Of a DNA stretch of 64,000 bases, positions 8,791 to 16,860 are shown in pieces. Positions within the stretch are counted from its first letter, which is position 1. The number at the start of each line of letters is the position of its first letter. The notes under the pieces are model-generated. The model was not told the DNA's origin. It saw only the letters and a program-made list of their open reading frames with translations, and searched no databases. The position numbers and the translations under genes are program-made. The stretch is from Pseudomonas congelans (lineage in GTDB: Bacteria > Pseudomonadota > Gammaproteobacteria > Pseudomonadales > Pseudomonadaceae), in contig NZ_FNJH01000006.1 of assembly GCF_900103225.1 (NCBI RefSeq), positions 265,264 through 329,263 on the forward strand, given 5' to 3'.

Positions 8791-10635
8791 ATACCACTTC
8801 ACCTCGAGCATCACCTCGTTCTGCGGCGAGCTCATCTGGCTGAATTCGCGCTGGGCGCTCAGGCGCAGGCCGAGGTTGCGGGACAGTTCCCATTGCTGGT
8901 TGAGGCTGAAGCTGCGGCGTACTTCGCCGTTGGTGAAATAGTCGCCCTTGGCTTCCAGGCTGAGGTTGCCCAGCGGGTTGCGCCACAGCACGCCAGTGTT
9001 GAAGCCTGCGGCAGGGGAGATGAATTCGGCGAAATCGTTGTTGTGCTCGACCCGCACGGTGCCCAATGCAAAGCCGAGCATGTCGTCGGCCAGCTGCCAG
9101 GTGCCGCCGCCACCACCGTTGACGTGGCTGACCAGGTTTTCGTCGCCGTGCTTGCCGAGAACCCGTTCCAGACCGCCGGTGACTTGCCATGACCAGGGTT
9201 TGAGCAGCTCGGTACGCGGAGTCAGTGAGCGAATGGTCGCCAGGTCCAGTTGCTGCACCTGCCAGTCATTGCCTTCGTACTGACGCACCTTGAGCTGAAG
9301 AATCTCGATCTGCGCGCCCAGCGGGAAGCCATAGGCGTTGTCGTTCAGGTCGTGATAGGCCATGCGCAGGCCATATTCGGCAAACGCCTTGTCACCGCGT
9401 GTGCCCGCTCCCAGCTGCCAGGTGCGTGATTCATGGCCTTCTTCCGGCAGGCCGGGGCGCGGGATGTCCAGTTGTGGCGGCGGGTTCTGATTGATCGCCT
9501 GCAACAGCTCGAAGCTGCGTTGCGAGCGTTGCGTATCGCGCTCAAGACCGTTGGCGCGGTAACGCTCCAGACGATAGGCGGCGTCCTGAATCAACGCGCG
9601 GCGTTCTTTGGGCTGCGCGAGGTACTCGCTGTTCTGCAGTTGTTTCTGATCGGCGCTGACCTTCAATACCCACTGTTGCTCGTCTGCATCGAGCGGTTCT
9701 GCGCGGCTCAGCAACTCGCGTTCGCGTGACGGGCGATAGTCGATCTTCTCCACCAGCCCGGAGGCCTTGATCGCCTTGACCGTATCGGTCGGAATCGCAG
9801 TCAGGCCGAACTGATCAGTAAGCTTCAGGCCAGGGCGGGCGACTTGCAGCAATTCCAGCAGCCGGTAGGAGCAGTTTTCGTCGAAGAAGAAATAACTGAA
9901 GCGGATCTGTTTCAGCTCCCAGACGTGCTCGACCATGCGCCCGGTTTCTTCCGCAGTCAGGTTCAGCCGGTATTCCCACAGGTCACGGTTTTCCAGGCTG
10001 CGGTATTCCGAGAGTTTTTCCTGATACGGCACCAGCGCAAACAACCCCGGGTAGCCGCCTGCCAGACCTTTCCACGCATACAGAATGCTGTTGTCCATGC
10101 CTTCGATGTAGGCACCGAAGTTGATCGCGTAGCTCAGCAAGGTGGTGTTGTTGGTCTTCGCGCTGGCCGGATCGATGCGCAGCAGCGTATGGCCAAACAT
10201 CGACGAGGGACTGTTGAGGTACGCGGCCGGGAAAATCAGCACCGTGCTGTCCGGGGCCACATCCTTGTACCAGGCCTTGAATTCCTTGCAGTCCGGGGTC
10301 GGCAGGTCCGTCAGGTGCAACTGGTCACGCAGCCAGCGGGTGCGTGCCGGGTACACGCACTGGGCGTGGGTCTGCTCATTGCTGACCGGTGCGTAAATAG
10401 CGTTGAGTGTAGCGCTCAGCTCCGCCTGCGGGTCGTGTGCACCGTTGGCGGCTAGAAAGAATTTCGGGTCTGTGACATAGCTGCGCCAGCCACCGAGCTT
10501 GCCGGCTTCGTAGTGACCCAGGGAAATCCAGAACGGCTGATTGGCCAATTGCTGCAAACGGTCAGCGCTGGCATGAGGTGCCGCGCACAAGGGGGCACAG
10601 ACAAACAGCGCCAGTGATACAAGACGTTTGAGCAT
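8782..10635 (-). CDS. DUF4105 exported protein (Lnb-like N-terminal domain)
   Basis: 617 residues from the ATG at 10635 (MLKRLVSLALFVCAPLCAAP is a signal peptide; a TTG nine bases upstream is less likely). The centre, about residues 100-300, matches the DUF4105 family: SPSSMFGHTLLRI, FGAYIEGMDNSI and FFDENCSYRLLELL. That region resembles the Lnb N-terminal periplasmic domain and NlpC/P60-like His/Cys folds. The last third has alternating hydrophobic residues and ends in an aromatic (KWYHY), suggesting an outer-membrane beta domain. Function unknown. It ends in a hairpin and lies 62 bases downstream of the DUF3015 gene. Confidence 0.85.
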   Translation of the reverse strand: MLKRLVSLALFVCAPLCAAPHASADRLQQLANQPFWISLGHYEAGKLGGWRSYVTDPKFFLAANGAHDPQAELSATLNAIYAPVSNEQTHAQCVYPARTRWLRDQLHLTDLPTPDCKEFKAWYKDVAPDSTVLIFPAAYLNSPSSMFGHTLLRIDPASAKTNNTTLLSYAINFGAYIEGMDNSILYAWKGLAGGYPGLFALVPYQEKLSEYRSLENRDLWEYRLNLTAEETGRMVEHVWELKQIRFSYFFFDENCSYRLLELLQVARPGLKLTDQFGLTAIPTDTVKAIKASGLVEKIDYRPSRERELLSRAEPLDADEQQWVLKVSADQKQLQNSEYLAQPKERRALIQDAAYRLERYRANGLERDTQRSQRSFELLQAINQNPPPQLDIPRPGLPEEGHESRTWQLGAGTRGDKAFAEYGLRMAYHDLNDNAYGFPLGAQIEILQLKVRQYEGNDWQVQQLDLATIRSLTPRTELLKPWSWQVTGGLERVLGKHGDENLVSHVNGGGGGTWQLADDMLGFALGTVRVEHNNDFAEFISPAAGFNTGVLWRNPLGNLSLEAKGDYFTNGEVRRSFSLNQQWELSRNLGLRLSAQREFSQMSSPQNEVMLEVKWYHY

Positions 10636-10697
10636 AGAGGGCAACTAGTCAGAAAAGGGGATCCCGCCCTTTACGAAGAAAGGGCGGGCGAACGACT

Positions 10698-11186
10698 TTA
10701 AGCCTGGGTAGCGTACTTGGCCAGAGTCGGATCGTTTTTCAGAACATTGACGGTGTTGGTGTGAACGTCTTCGGCAGTGGCGTCGGCCTTGCTGAAGATT
10801 TGCGAGAAGTGCTCGTGAGTGACGGCGGCGAAGTGCTCGCGGTCTTCTGGTGCAACGCCCAGTACCACAGCGTAGGTCGTCAGAGCTTCGCCCTGACCCA
10901 TAGCCATGTCCTTGGAGAGTTCATCCATCATGCCGTTCATGGCAAGCCAGGATTTACCGCCATAGGTCAGTGCGCCGTTGGTGGAGCAGCCGTTAGTGCC
11001 GGAGGTCATGCCGAAGGTGGCGTTACCCGAAGTACCGTTGGTGGTCGAAGCCAGGAAGTGAGCTGGAGTACCGCGTTGACCTTCAAACAGCATGTTGCCC
11101 CAACCGCAGTCAGGACCGCCTGGTGCTTGAGCCATAGCGTTGATCGATACAGCGGCGAAGAGCGTTCCAAGAAGAATCCGTTTCAT
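10698..11186 (-). CDS. DUF3015 exported protein
   Basis: 162 residues from the ATG at 11186, chosen because MKRILLGTLFAAVSINAMAQ is a clean signal peptide. The mature protein begins APGGPDCGWGNMLFEGQRG, the recognisable start of DUF3015 proteins, common in Pseudomonas and found in the periplasm or envelope. It has Cys residues at PDCGWG and GTNGCSTNG that could form a disulfide. Role unknown. An AGAGAA stretch precedes the start. It reads away from the Lon-like protease gene. Confidence 0.85.
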   Translation of the reverse strand: MKRILLGTLFAAVSINAMAQAPGGPDCGWGNMLFEGQRGTPAHFLASTTNGTSGNATFGMTSGTNGCSTNGALTYGGKSWLAMNGMMDELSKDMAMGQGEALTTYAVVLGVAPEDREHFAAVTHEHFSQIFSKADATAEDVHTNTVNVLKNDPTLAKYATQA

Positions 11187-11462
11187 AGCTTTTTCTCTTT
11201 TTAGTTCAGCCAAGGGTCGAGTTTCTTGAGTCGTTACATCAAGACAGACGGCCAACCAGCAACCACCTGTTCAGTTTGGAGTTTAGGCACGTTCCAAGGG
11301 TTCCGTCATCGATTACAGATTATTGCTTGAAAAAGGCTTTTTTCAGGACGCGGCTCATGGCAGTACCCACGCAAATGCCTTTCGGCTCTTTCCTGCCTTG
11401 CAAGTCGTGTACAGCGAGCGCCAGAATGCCGACATCTGCCCCGCCTGATGTAAGGATTACTG

Positions 11463-13898
11463 ATGCCCGATTCTGTCGCAGCCAACCTACGCCTGGCGCC
11501 CAACGCGCTGACCCGTCCGTTTTCCGCTGAGCAGTTCAGCTTTGCGACCACCCACGAGCTCGAACCCTTTCGCGGTGTCCTTGGCCAGGAGAGAGCCGTA
11601 GAGGCCCTGCAGTTCGGCGTTGCCATGCCGCGCCCCGGTTACAACGTGTTTGTCATGGGTGAGCCCGGCACCGGGCGCTTTTCGTTCGTCAAACGCTACC
11701 TCAAGGCCGAAGGCAAGCGGATGCAGACGCCGTCGGACTGGGTCTACGTCAACAACTTCGACGAGCCCCGCGAGCCAAAGGCCCTGGAGCTGCCGCCTGG
11801 TACCGCTCATGAGTTCACCGCCGACATCGGCGGCCTGATCGACAACCTGCTGGTGACCTTCCCGGCGGTTTTCGAGCATCCCTCGTATCAGCAGAAGAAA
11901 AGCTCGATCGACCGCGCGTTCAATCAGCGCTACGACCGCGCACTTGATGTCATCGAGCGCCTGTCGCTGGAAAAAGACATCGCGCTGTATCGCGACAGCT
12001 CCAACATCGCGTTCACGCCGATGGCCGATGGCAAGGCGCTGGACGAGGCCGAGTTTTCGCAACTGCCCGAAGCGGATCGCGAGCGCTTCCATGAAGATAT
12101 CTCCGCGCTCGAGGAGCGTCTCAACGAAGAGCTGGCCAGCCTGCCGCAGTGGAAGCGCGAGTCCAACAATCAGCTGCGTCAGTTGAATGAAGAAACCATC
12201 ACCCTGACCCTGCAACCCTTGCTGGCACCGCTTTCGGAAAAATACGCCGAGAATGCTGCGGTCTGCGCCTATCTGCAGGCCATGCAGGTGTACCTGCTCA
12301 AGACTCTGGTCGAGCAATTGGTCGATGATGCCAAGACCGACGCCCAGGCGCGCAAGCTGCTGGAAGAGCAGTACAGCCCGAGTCTGGTGGTCGGGAATAC
12401 CCGTGATGGCGGTGCGCCGGTGGTTTTCGAGCAGCACCCCACCTATGACAACCTGTTCGGGCGCATCGAATACAGCACCGATCAGGGCGCGCTGTACACC
12501 ACCTACCGGCAACTGCGCCCCGGCGCGCTGCATCGCGCCAACGGCGGTTTCCTGATTCTGGAGGCCGAAAAAATGCTTGGCGAGCCGTTCGTCTGGGATG
12601 CGCTCAAGCGTACCCTGCAATCGCGCAAGCTGAAGATGGAGTCGCCGCTGGGCGAGCTCGGCCGCGTTGCCACCGTGAGCCTGACGCCGCAGGTGATCCC
12701 GTGGAACGTCAAAATCATCATCATCGGTTCGCGCTCGCTGTACTACACCCTGCAGGACCTCGATCCTGACTTCCAGGAGATGTTCCGAGTGCTGGTCGAC
12801 TTCGACGAAGAGATTCCGATGGTCGACGAGACGCTTGAGCAATTCGCTCAGTTGCTCAAGACCCGGACCTCGGAAGAGGGCATGGCGCCTTTGACCGCCG
12901 ACGCGGTGGCAAGACTGGCGACTTACAGCGCCCGCTTGGCCGAGCATCAGGGGCGTTTGTCGGCGCGTATCGGTGATCTGTTCCAACTGGTCAGCGAGGC
13001 CGATTTCATCCGTCAGTTGGCCAATGACGACAAGACCGACGCCGGGCATATCGAGCGTGCGCTCAAGGCCAAGGCCACCCGTACCGGGCGGGTCTCGGCG
13101 CGGATTCTCGATGACATGATGGCTGGCGTGATCCTGATCGACACTGACGGCGCGGCAGTCGGCAAGTGCAACGGTCTGACGGTTCTGGAGGTCGGCGACT
13201 CGGCCTTCGGCGTACCCGCGCGCATTTCCGCGACGGTTTACCCGGGCGGCAGCGGGATCGTCGACATCGAGCGCGAGGTCAACCTTGGCCAGCCTATCCA
13301 CTCCAAGGGCGTGATGATCCTTACCGGCTACCTCGGCAGCCGTTATGCCCAGGAATTCCCGCTGGCGATTTCCGCGAGCATCGCGCTCGAGCAGTCCTAT
13401 GGGTACGTAGACGGCGACAGTGCGTCGCTGGGCGAGGTCTGCACGCTGATCTCGGCGCTGTCACGCACGCCACTCAAGCAATGCTTCGCGATTACCGGCT
13501 CCATCAACCAGTTTGGTGAAGTTCAGGCGGTGGGCGGGGTCAATGAAAAGATCGAGGGCTTCTTCCGCCTCTGCGAAGCACGTGGGCTGACCGGCGAGCA
13601 GGGCGCGATCATTCCGCACGCCAATGTCACCACGCTGATGCTGGATGAGCGTGTGGTGCAGGCTGTCCGTGCCGGGCAATTCCACATCTACGCGGTGCGT
13701 CAGGCCGATGAGGCGTTGAGTCTGCTGGTTGGCGAACCCGCCGGTGCGCCTGGCGAGCATGGCGAGTTCCCTGAAGGCAGCGTCAATGCGCGCGTGGTGG
13801 AGCGTCTGCGCGATATTGCAGAGATGCTCAGCGACGAAGACCTCAAGGAAGAGCTGGAAAAGGAGCCAGCGCAGTTGCAGCCTGAACTCAAGGTCTGA
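11463..13898 (+). CDS. Lon-like ATP-dependent protease (YcbZ/AsrA group)
   Basis: 811 residues. The C-terminal S16 protease domain has the Lon Ser-Lys dyad: Ser653 in DGDSAS and Lys696 in GVNEKIEG, 43 residues apart as in E. coli Lon. The AAA part has GEPGTGRFS at 66-74, where the Walker A Lys is Arg72, and GGFLILEAEKML as Walker B. Residues 130-330 carry a long helical insertion instead of the LonA N-domain. The group includes E. coli YcbZ and P. aeruginosa AsrA (PA0779), the latter linked to heat and aminoglycoside response. The Arg is probably usual for the group, but I cannot check. The gene is preceded by a 276-base divergent region. Confidence 0.9.
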   Translation: MPDSVAANLRLAPNALTRPFSAEQFSFATTHELEPFRGVLGQERAVEALQFGVAMPRPGYNVFVMGEPGTGRFSFVKRYLKAEGKRMQTPSDWVYVNNFDEPREPKALELPPGTAHEFTADIGGLIDNLLVTFPAVFEHPSYQQKKSSIDRAFNQRYDRALDVIERLSLEKDIALYRDSSNIAFTPMADGKALDEAEFSQLPEADRERFHEDISALEERLNEELASLPQWKRESNNQLRQLNEETITLTLQPLLAPLSEKYAENAAVCAYLQAMQVYLLKTLVEQLVDDAKTDAQARKLLEEQYSPSLVVGNTRDGGAPVVFEQHPTYDNLFGRIEYSTDQGALYTTYRQLRPGALHRANGGFLILEAEKMLGEPFVWDALKRTLQSRKLKMESPLGELGRVATVSLTPQVIPWNVKIIIIGSRSLYYTLQDLDPDFQEMFRVLVDFDEEIPMVDETLEQFAQLLKTRTSEEGMAPLTADAVARLATYSARLAEHQGRLSARIGDLFQLVSEADFIRQLANDDKTDAGHIERALKAKATRTGRVSARILDDMMAGVILIDTDGAAVGKCNGLTVLEVGDSAFGVPARISATVYPGGSGIVDIEREVNLGQPIHSKGVMILTGYLGSRYAQEFPLAISASIALEQSYGYVDGDSASLGEVCTLISALSRTPLKQCFAITGSINQFGEVQAVGGVNEKIEGFFRLCEARGLTGEQGAIIPHANVTTLMLDERVVQAVRAGQFHIYAVRQADEALSLLVGEPAGAPGEHGEFPEGSVNARVVERLRDIAEMLSDEDLKEELEKEPAQLQPELKV

Positions 13899-13906
13899 CC
13901 GCGCAG

Positions 13907-13937
13907 GAGCCGGGCGGTGCGGGGCCGCCCGATGCTC
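13907..13937 (+). terminator. Hairpin after the Lon-like gene
   Basis: GAGC-CGGGCGG, 7-base loop, CCGCCCG-AT-GCTC, starting nine bases after the stop codon. GC-rich stem without a clear T-run. Confidence 0.5.
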
Positions 13938-14065
13938 CGTTCATCAGGGATAGTTTCTTGCAGGATGGTTTTCTTCTAGTCTGATGTGATCGCAGTGGCC
14001 AAAGTGATTGGCGTGCATCCTGCTTCATGAGAAGGATGAATACTGTTGCTGATCAGGAGCGCATC

Positions 14066-14395
14066 ATGCAGCGTAGCCTTTGCCTTACCCGAGAATGCAT
14101 GGGGCTGATGACCCGTATCGAGTGTGTCATCCGGCCTCTCCCTCATGACAGCGGACAGTGGATGGTGCTCTTCGCGGCCGGAATGGCCGAAGAACAGCCT
14201 TCCGCAATCAAGTCCCAGGGGCCTTTCAAGGGCCTGCCCGCAGCGCAATCGGTACTGACCAGCATTATCGAAAGCCTGTCGTTGCATGGCTACCAATGTG
14301 CCGATGACATCGCTATCTGGGCTTTGCACATCCAGGCCGAACTGCGCCGTATCGATAGCGACAGGACCGTCTGTCAGCGCTCATCGCTGTTCTAG
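14066..14395 (+). CDS. Conserved-type hypothetical protein, 109 residues
   Basis: I chose the ATG at 14066 because CAGGAG lies six bases upstream; an in-frame upstream ATG lacks one. The protein (MQRSLCLTRECMGLMTRIEC...) has no signal peptide or membrane helix. It has mixed alpha/beta composition, with QWMVLFAAGMAEEQPS and a helical C-terminal half ending in basic residues. I do not recognise a family. Codon use is GC-rich like its neighbours, and the RBS supports a real gene. Confidence 0.6.
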   Translation: MQRSLCLTRECMGLMTRIECVIRPLPHDSGQWMVLFAAGMAEEQPSAIKSQGPFKGLPAAQSVLTSIIESLSLHGYQCADDIAIWALHIQAELRRIDSDRTVCQRSSLF

Positions 14396-14517
14396 TCTTC
14401 AATCCGTTTCCTCAGCCGTGGGCTTGCTGCCGCTGTGCGATATTTTGTCGCACGGTCAGAGCGGCGCATTACCGCTGATATACTCGCCCGCTCCTTTAAA
14501 ACACCTTGCGAGTACCA

Positions 14518-15006
14518 ATGGAACGTTTTTTTGAAAATGCCATGTACGCATCGCGCTGGCTGCTGGCGCCGATCTATTTTGGTCTATCCCTCGGCCTGCT
14601 GGCGTTGTGTCTGAAGTTTTTCCAGGAAATCTTTCACGTCATTCCCAACATCTTCTCGCTGGCTGAAGCTGACCTGATTCTAGTGCTGCTGTCGCTGATC
14701 GACATGGCGCTGGTCGGTGGCTTGCTGGTGATGGTGATGATCTCCGGCTACGAGAATTTCGTGTCGCAGCTGGACATCGATGAGGACAAGGAAAAGCTGA
14801 ACTGGCTGGGCACTATGGATTCGTCTTCGCTGAAGATGAAAGTCGCAGCGTCCATTGTCGCGATTTCCTCCATCCACTTGTTGCGGGTGTTCATGGACGC
14901 CACCAACATCAAACCCGAATACCTGATGTGGTACGTCATTATCCACATGACGTTCGTGATCTCGGCGTTTGCGATGGGCTATCTGGACAAGGTCACCAAG
15001 CACTGA
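14518..15006 (+). CDS. YqhA / UPF0114 inner-membrane protein
   Basis: 162 residues starting MERFFENAMYASRWLLAPIY, the standard start of the UPF0114 (YqhA, TIGR00645) family. Membrane helices are visible at about 15-35, 50-75, 105-125 and 135-155, and the cytoplasmic loop contains SGYENFVSQLD. The family is widespread in Gram-negatives and its function is not firmly established. An in-frame GTG 12 bases upstream is not preferred. The gene stands alone between two small genes. Confidence 0.9.
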   Translation: MERFFENAMYASRWLLAPIYFGLSLGLLALCLKFFQEIFHVIPNIFSLAEADLILVLLSLIDMALVGGLLVMVMISGYENFVSQLDIDEDKEKLNWLGTMDSSSLKMKVAASIVAISSIHLLRVFMDATNIKPEYLMWYVIIHMTFVISAFAMGYLDKVTKH

Positions 15007-15114
15007 GACGACGCTGGACGGGAGGGGCGGGTGTTATCGTTTCTGGCATGTCGGCGCGGTGTGTTGTAAAACGTCTGTTCCGATGCATCAGGCGTTTTCG
15101 CAGGAGGTTCGATC

Positions 15115-15423
15115 ATGAATTATCAGGAATTTACCGACCACGCCCAGGCCGGTCGGGTCGACGAGTTGAACCTGATCTCCATCGAAGGCGGCATCTATCT
15201 GCTGGATGTGCGCATGAATGGCACTTCGGTGATGCTCAAGGATCATGCGGGCAAGACCCTGCACCTTCGCTCTGTAGAGCATGCCCGGGAGTTGCTCAAG
15301 GACATACCTGTGGTGCCTTTTTACCTGGTCCATTGCGTGGTCCATGACGAGTTGTGCGGCATGCCGGTCAATGACCGCTCCGAGATGCGCCTGCCGATCT
15401 CGTTTCAGTCTTCATGGTCCTGA
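15115..15423 (+). CDS. DUF6482 family protein
   Basis: 102 residues, soluble, preceded by an excellent AGGAGG. The sequence (MNYQEFTDHAQAGRVDELNL, LKDHAGKTLHLRSVEHAREL, PFYLVHCVVHDELCGM) matches what I remember of DUF6482, a small Pseudomonas family without a known role. Two His/Cys-containing segments near the C-terminus (LVHCVVHDELCG) could bind metal, but that is inference only. Confidence 0.75.
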   Translation: MNYQEFTDHAQAGRVDELNLISIEGGIYLLDVRMNGTSVMLKDHAGKTLHLRSVEHARELLKDIPVVPFYLVHCVVHDELCGMPVNDRSEMRLPISFQSSWS

Positions 15424-15576
15424 TCGCCAGTCGCGGATTGCTGCTGCGGTAGGGGCTGTAGCGGCAATTGTGCTAGGCTGCTCGGCCTTTTGGTTCGGGG
15501 CGCATCAGCGTATAGCGTGATTGCCGTTCAGGTTTTGCGCGATTACCGACTGCGTGCCCCTCTACGGAGCAGTGTC

Positions 15577-16194
15577 ATGTCCGAAGTCAATCTGTCCACC
15601 GACGAAACCCGCGTCAGCTACGGCATTGGTCGTCAGTTGGGCGATCAGTTGCGCGACAACCCGCCACCGGGTGTCGATCTGGAAGCCATCGTGGCAGGCC
15701 TGCGCGATGCGTTTGGCGGTCAGCCAAGCCGTGTCGGTCAGGAAGAAATGTCCGCCAGCTTCAAGGTCATCCGCGAAATCATGCAGGCTGAAGCAGCCGC
15801 CAAGGCTGAGCAGGCTGCGGGCGCTGGCAAGGCCTACCTGGCTGAAAACGCCAAGCGCGAAGGCGTGACCACACTGGCTTCGGGTCTGCAATTCGAAGTC
15901 GTGACCGCTGGCACTGGCCCTAAGCCAGGCCGTGAAGATCAGGTACGCGTTCACTACCACGGTACGTTGATCGACGGTAACGTCTTCGACAGCTCCTACG
16001 ACCGTGGCGAGCCTGCCGAATTTCCGGTCAGCGGCGTGATTGCCGGCTGGACCGAGGCGCTGCAACTGATGAACGCCGGCAGCAAATGGCGTCTGCACGT
16101 GCCGAGCGAGCTGGCTTACGGCGCTCAGGGCGTAGGCAGCATCGCACCGCACAGCGTGCTGGTGTTTGATGTCGAACTGCTGGACGTTCTGTAA
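15577..16194 (+). CDS. fklB: FKBP-type peptidyl-prolyl isomerase
   Basis: 205 residues from the ATG at 15577, with ACGGAG upstream. The N-terminal half is the helical dimerisation domain of the FklB/FkpA/Mip group (DETRVSYGIGRQLGDQL, then an Ala-rich long helix about 65-100). The C-terminal half is the FKBP fold: DQVRVHYHGTLIDGNVFDSS, VSGVIAGWTEALQLM and VPSELAYG carry the active-site Tyr, Asp, Phe, Val, Ile, Trp and Tyr. No signal peptide, so it is cytoplasmic (FklB, not FkpA). It speeds cis/trans isomerisation of prolyl bonds. Confidence 0.93.
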   Translation: MSEVNLSTDETRVSYGIGRQLGDQLRDNPPPGVDLEAIVAGLRDAFGGQPSRVGQEEMSASFKVIREIMQAEAAAKAEQAAGAGKAYLAENAKREGVTTLASGLQFEVVTAGTGPKPGREDQVRVHYHGTLIDGNVFDSSYDRGEPAEFPVSGVIAGWTEALQLMNAGSKWRLHVPSELAYGAQGVGSIAPHSVLVFDVELLDVL

Positions 16195-16215
16195 GCGACC
16201 CGGTCGATACAGACG

Positions 16216-16250
16216 GTCGCTGAGCGAATCTCGCCGGTTCGTTCAGCGAC
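16216..16250 (+). terminator. Hairpin after fklB
   Basis: 13-bp stem GTCGCTGAGCGAA / TTCGTTCAGCGAC with one G-T pair and a 9-base loop, 22 bases after the fklB stop. It also lies just beyond the end of the convergent 80-residue gene. No T-run. Confidence 0.5.
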
Positions 16251-16273
16251 GCAGTTGTGCTGATGCTTCATGC

Positions 16274-16516
16274 TCAGTGCAACTCACCCATAGGGCGCAA
16301 CGCCCGCGCGTAGCAGAACAGAAACAGGTTTCTCACCAGTTCCTTGAGCACCAATGGCTCGCTGGAGCTCAAGCTGCACACATCCAGATCGCCCTGATCG
16401 CGTAACTCCTCCAGCGCTTCCTCTTCCAGTACGGCACACACTTCCCCCGTCTCGCGATGGAGAATTCTCAGGTAAGGGTGGGGTCTGTCCAGCCATGCAT
16501 CGATCAAATAGGTCAT
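16274..16516 (-). CDS. Small protein behind Fur-box-like sites
   Basis: 80 residues (MTYLIDAWLDRPHPYLRILH...). It is soluble and acidic in the middle (CAVLEEEALEELRDQGDL), with a C-terminal segment SEPLVLKELVRNLFLFCYAR. I do not recognise a family. AGGAGATGAGAC precedes the ATG at 16516. Two 7-1-7 motifs resembling Fur boxes lie 25-77 bases upstream, so iron-limited expression is likely. A heme- or iron-related role is possible but not shown by the protein itself. Confidence 0.75.
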   Translation of the reverse strand: MTYLIDAWLDRPHPYLRILHRETGEVCAVLEEEALEELRDQGDLDVCSLSSSEPLVLKELVRNLFLFCYARALRPMGELH

Positions 16517-16540
16517 GTCTCATCTCCTGTGCAAGTCAGA

Positions 16541-16593
16541 TGAGAATAATTCTTATCGGGATAATAGCAAGGCTCTATTGAGATTAATTCTCA
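16541..16593 (-). promoter_or_regulatory. Two Fur-box-like operators
   Basis: TGAGAATAATTCTTA (16541-16555) and TGAGATTAATTCTCA (16579-16593) each match the 7-1-7 Fur consensus TGATAAT-N-ATTATCA at 11 of 14 positions. They sit directly upstream of the 80-residue minus-strand gene. The AT-rich patch between them could hold the promoter. Confidence 0.7.
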
Positions 16594-16639
16594 TTTTGCG
16601 CTGAGTGGTTGATCCAGATCAGTGAATGCCAGCCGGGAG

Positions 16640-16850
16640 TGGACGTAGAGCGTACTTTTGGACACGCCTGCCGTTCCTCACACTCCAGCGTGGGAAGCCG
16701 CTCGTGATACTCCGCAAGTTTGGGGCAGGACGCAGAGCGTCCAGAACGGCATGCCGACGCGGAGCATCGGCACGATATCTCTGTAACTATCGTTCCTTAC
16801 GCTCCAGCGTGGGAATGCCTTTCGTGACGCTCTGCGTCATTCAGCTACGC
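16640..16850. repeat. Cluster of dispersed inverted repeats
   Basis: This stretch between the Fur-box promoter and the prfC stop has several copies, in both orientations, of two short modules: GACGCAGAGCGTCCAGAACG-type and CTCCAGCGTGGGAATGCC-type. Related copies occur at 29185, 49187, 49338, 53622 and 63930. All are extragenic. This looks like a REP/BIME-type family; I see no gene here, and it may act as terminator or mRNA stabiliser for prfC. Confidence 0.8.
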
Positions 16851-16860
16851 CATCGGCCTG

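Noticed and set aside
11487..13301. 604-codon open frame antisense to the Lon-like protease
   Set aside because: The plus strand has an intact Ser-Lys protease; the antisense frame shows no motif and no RBS.
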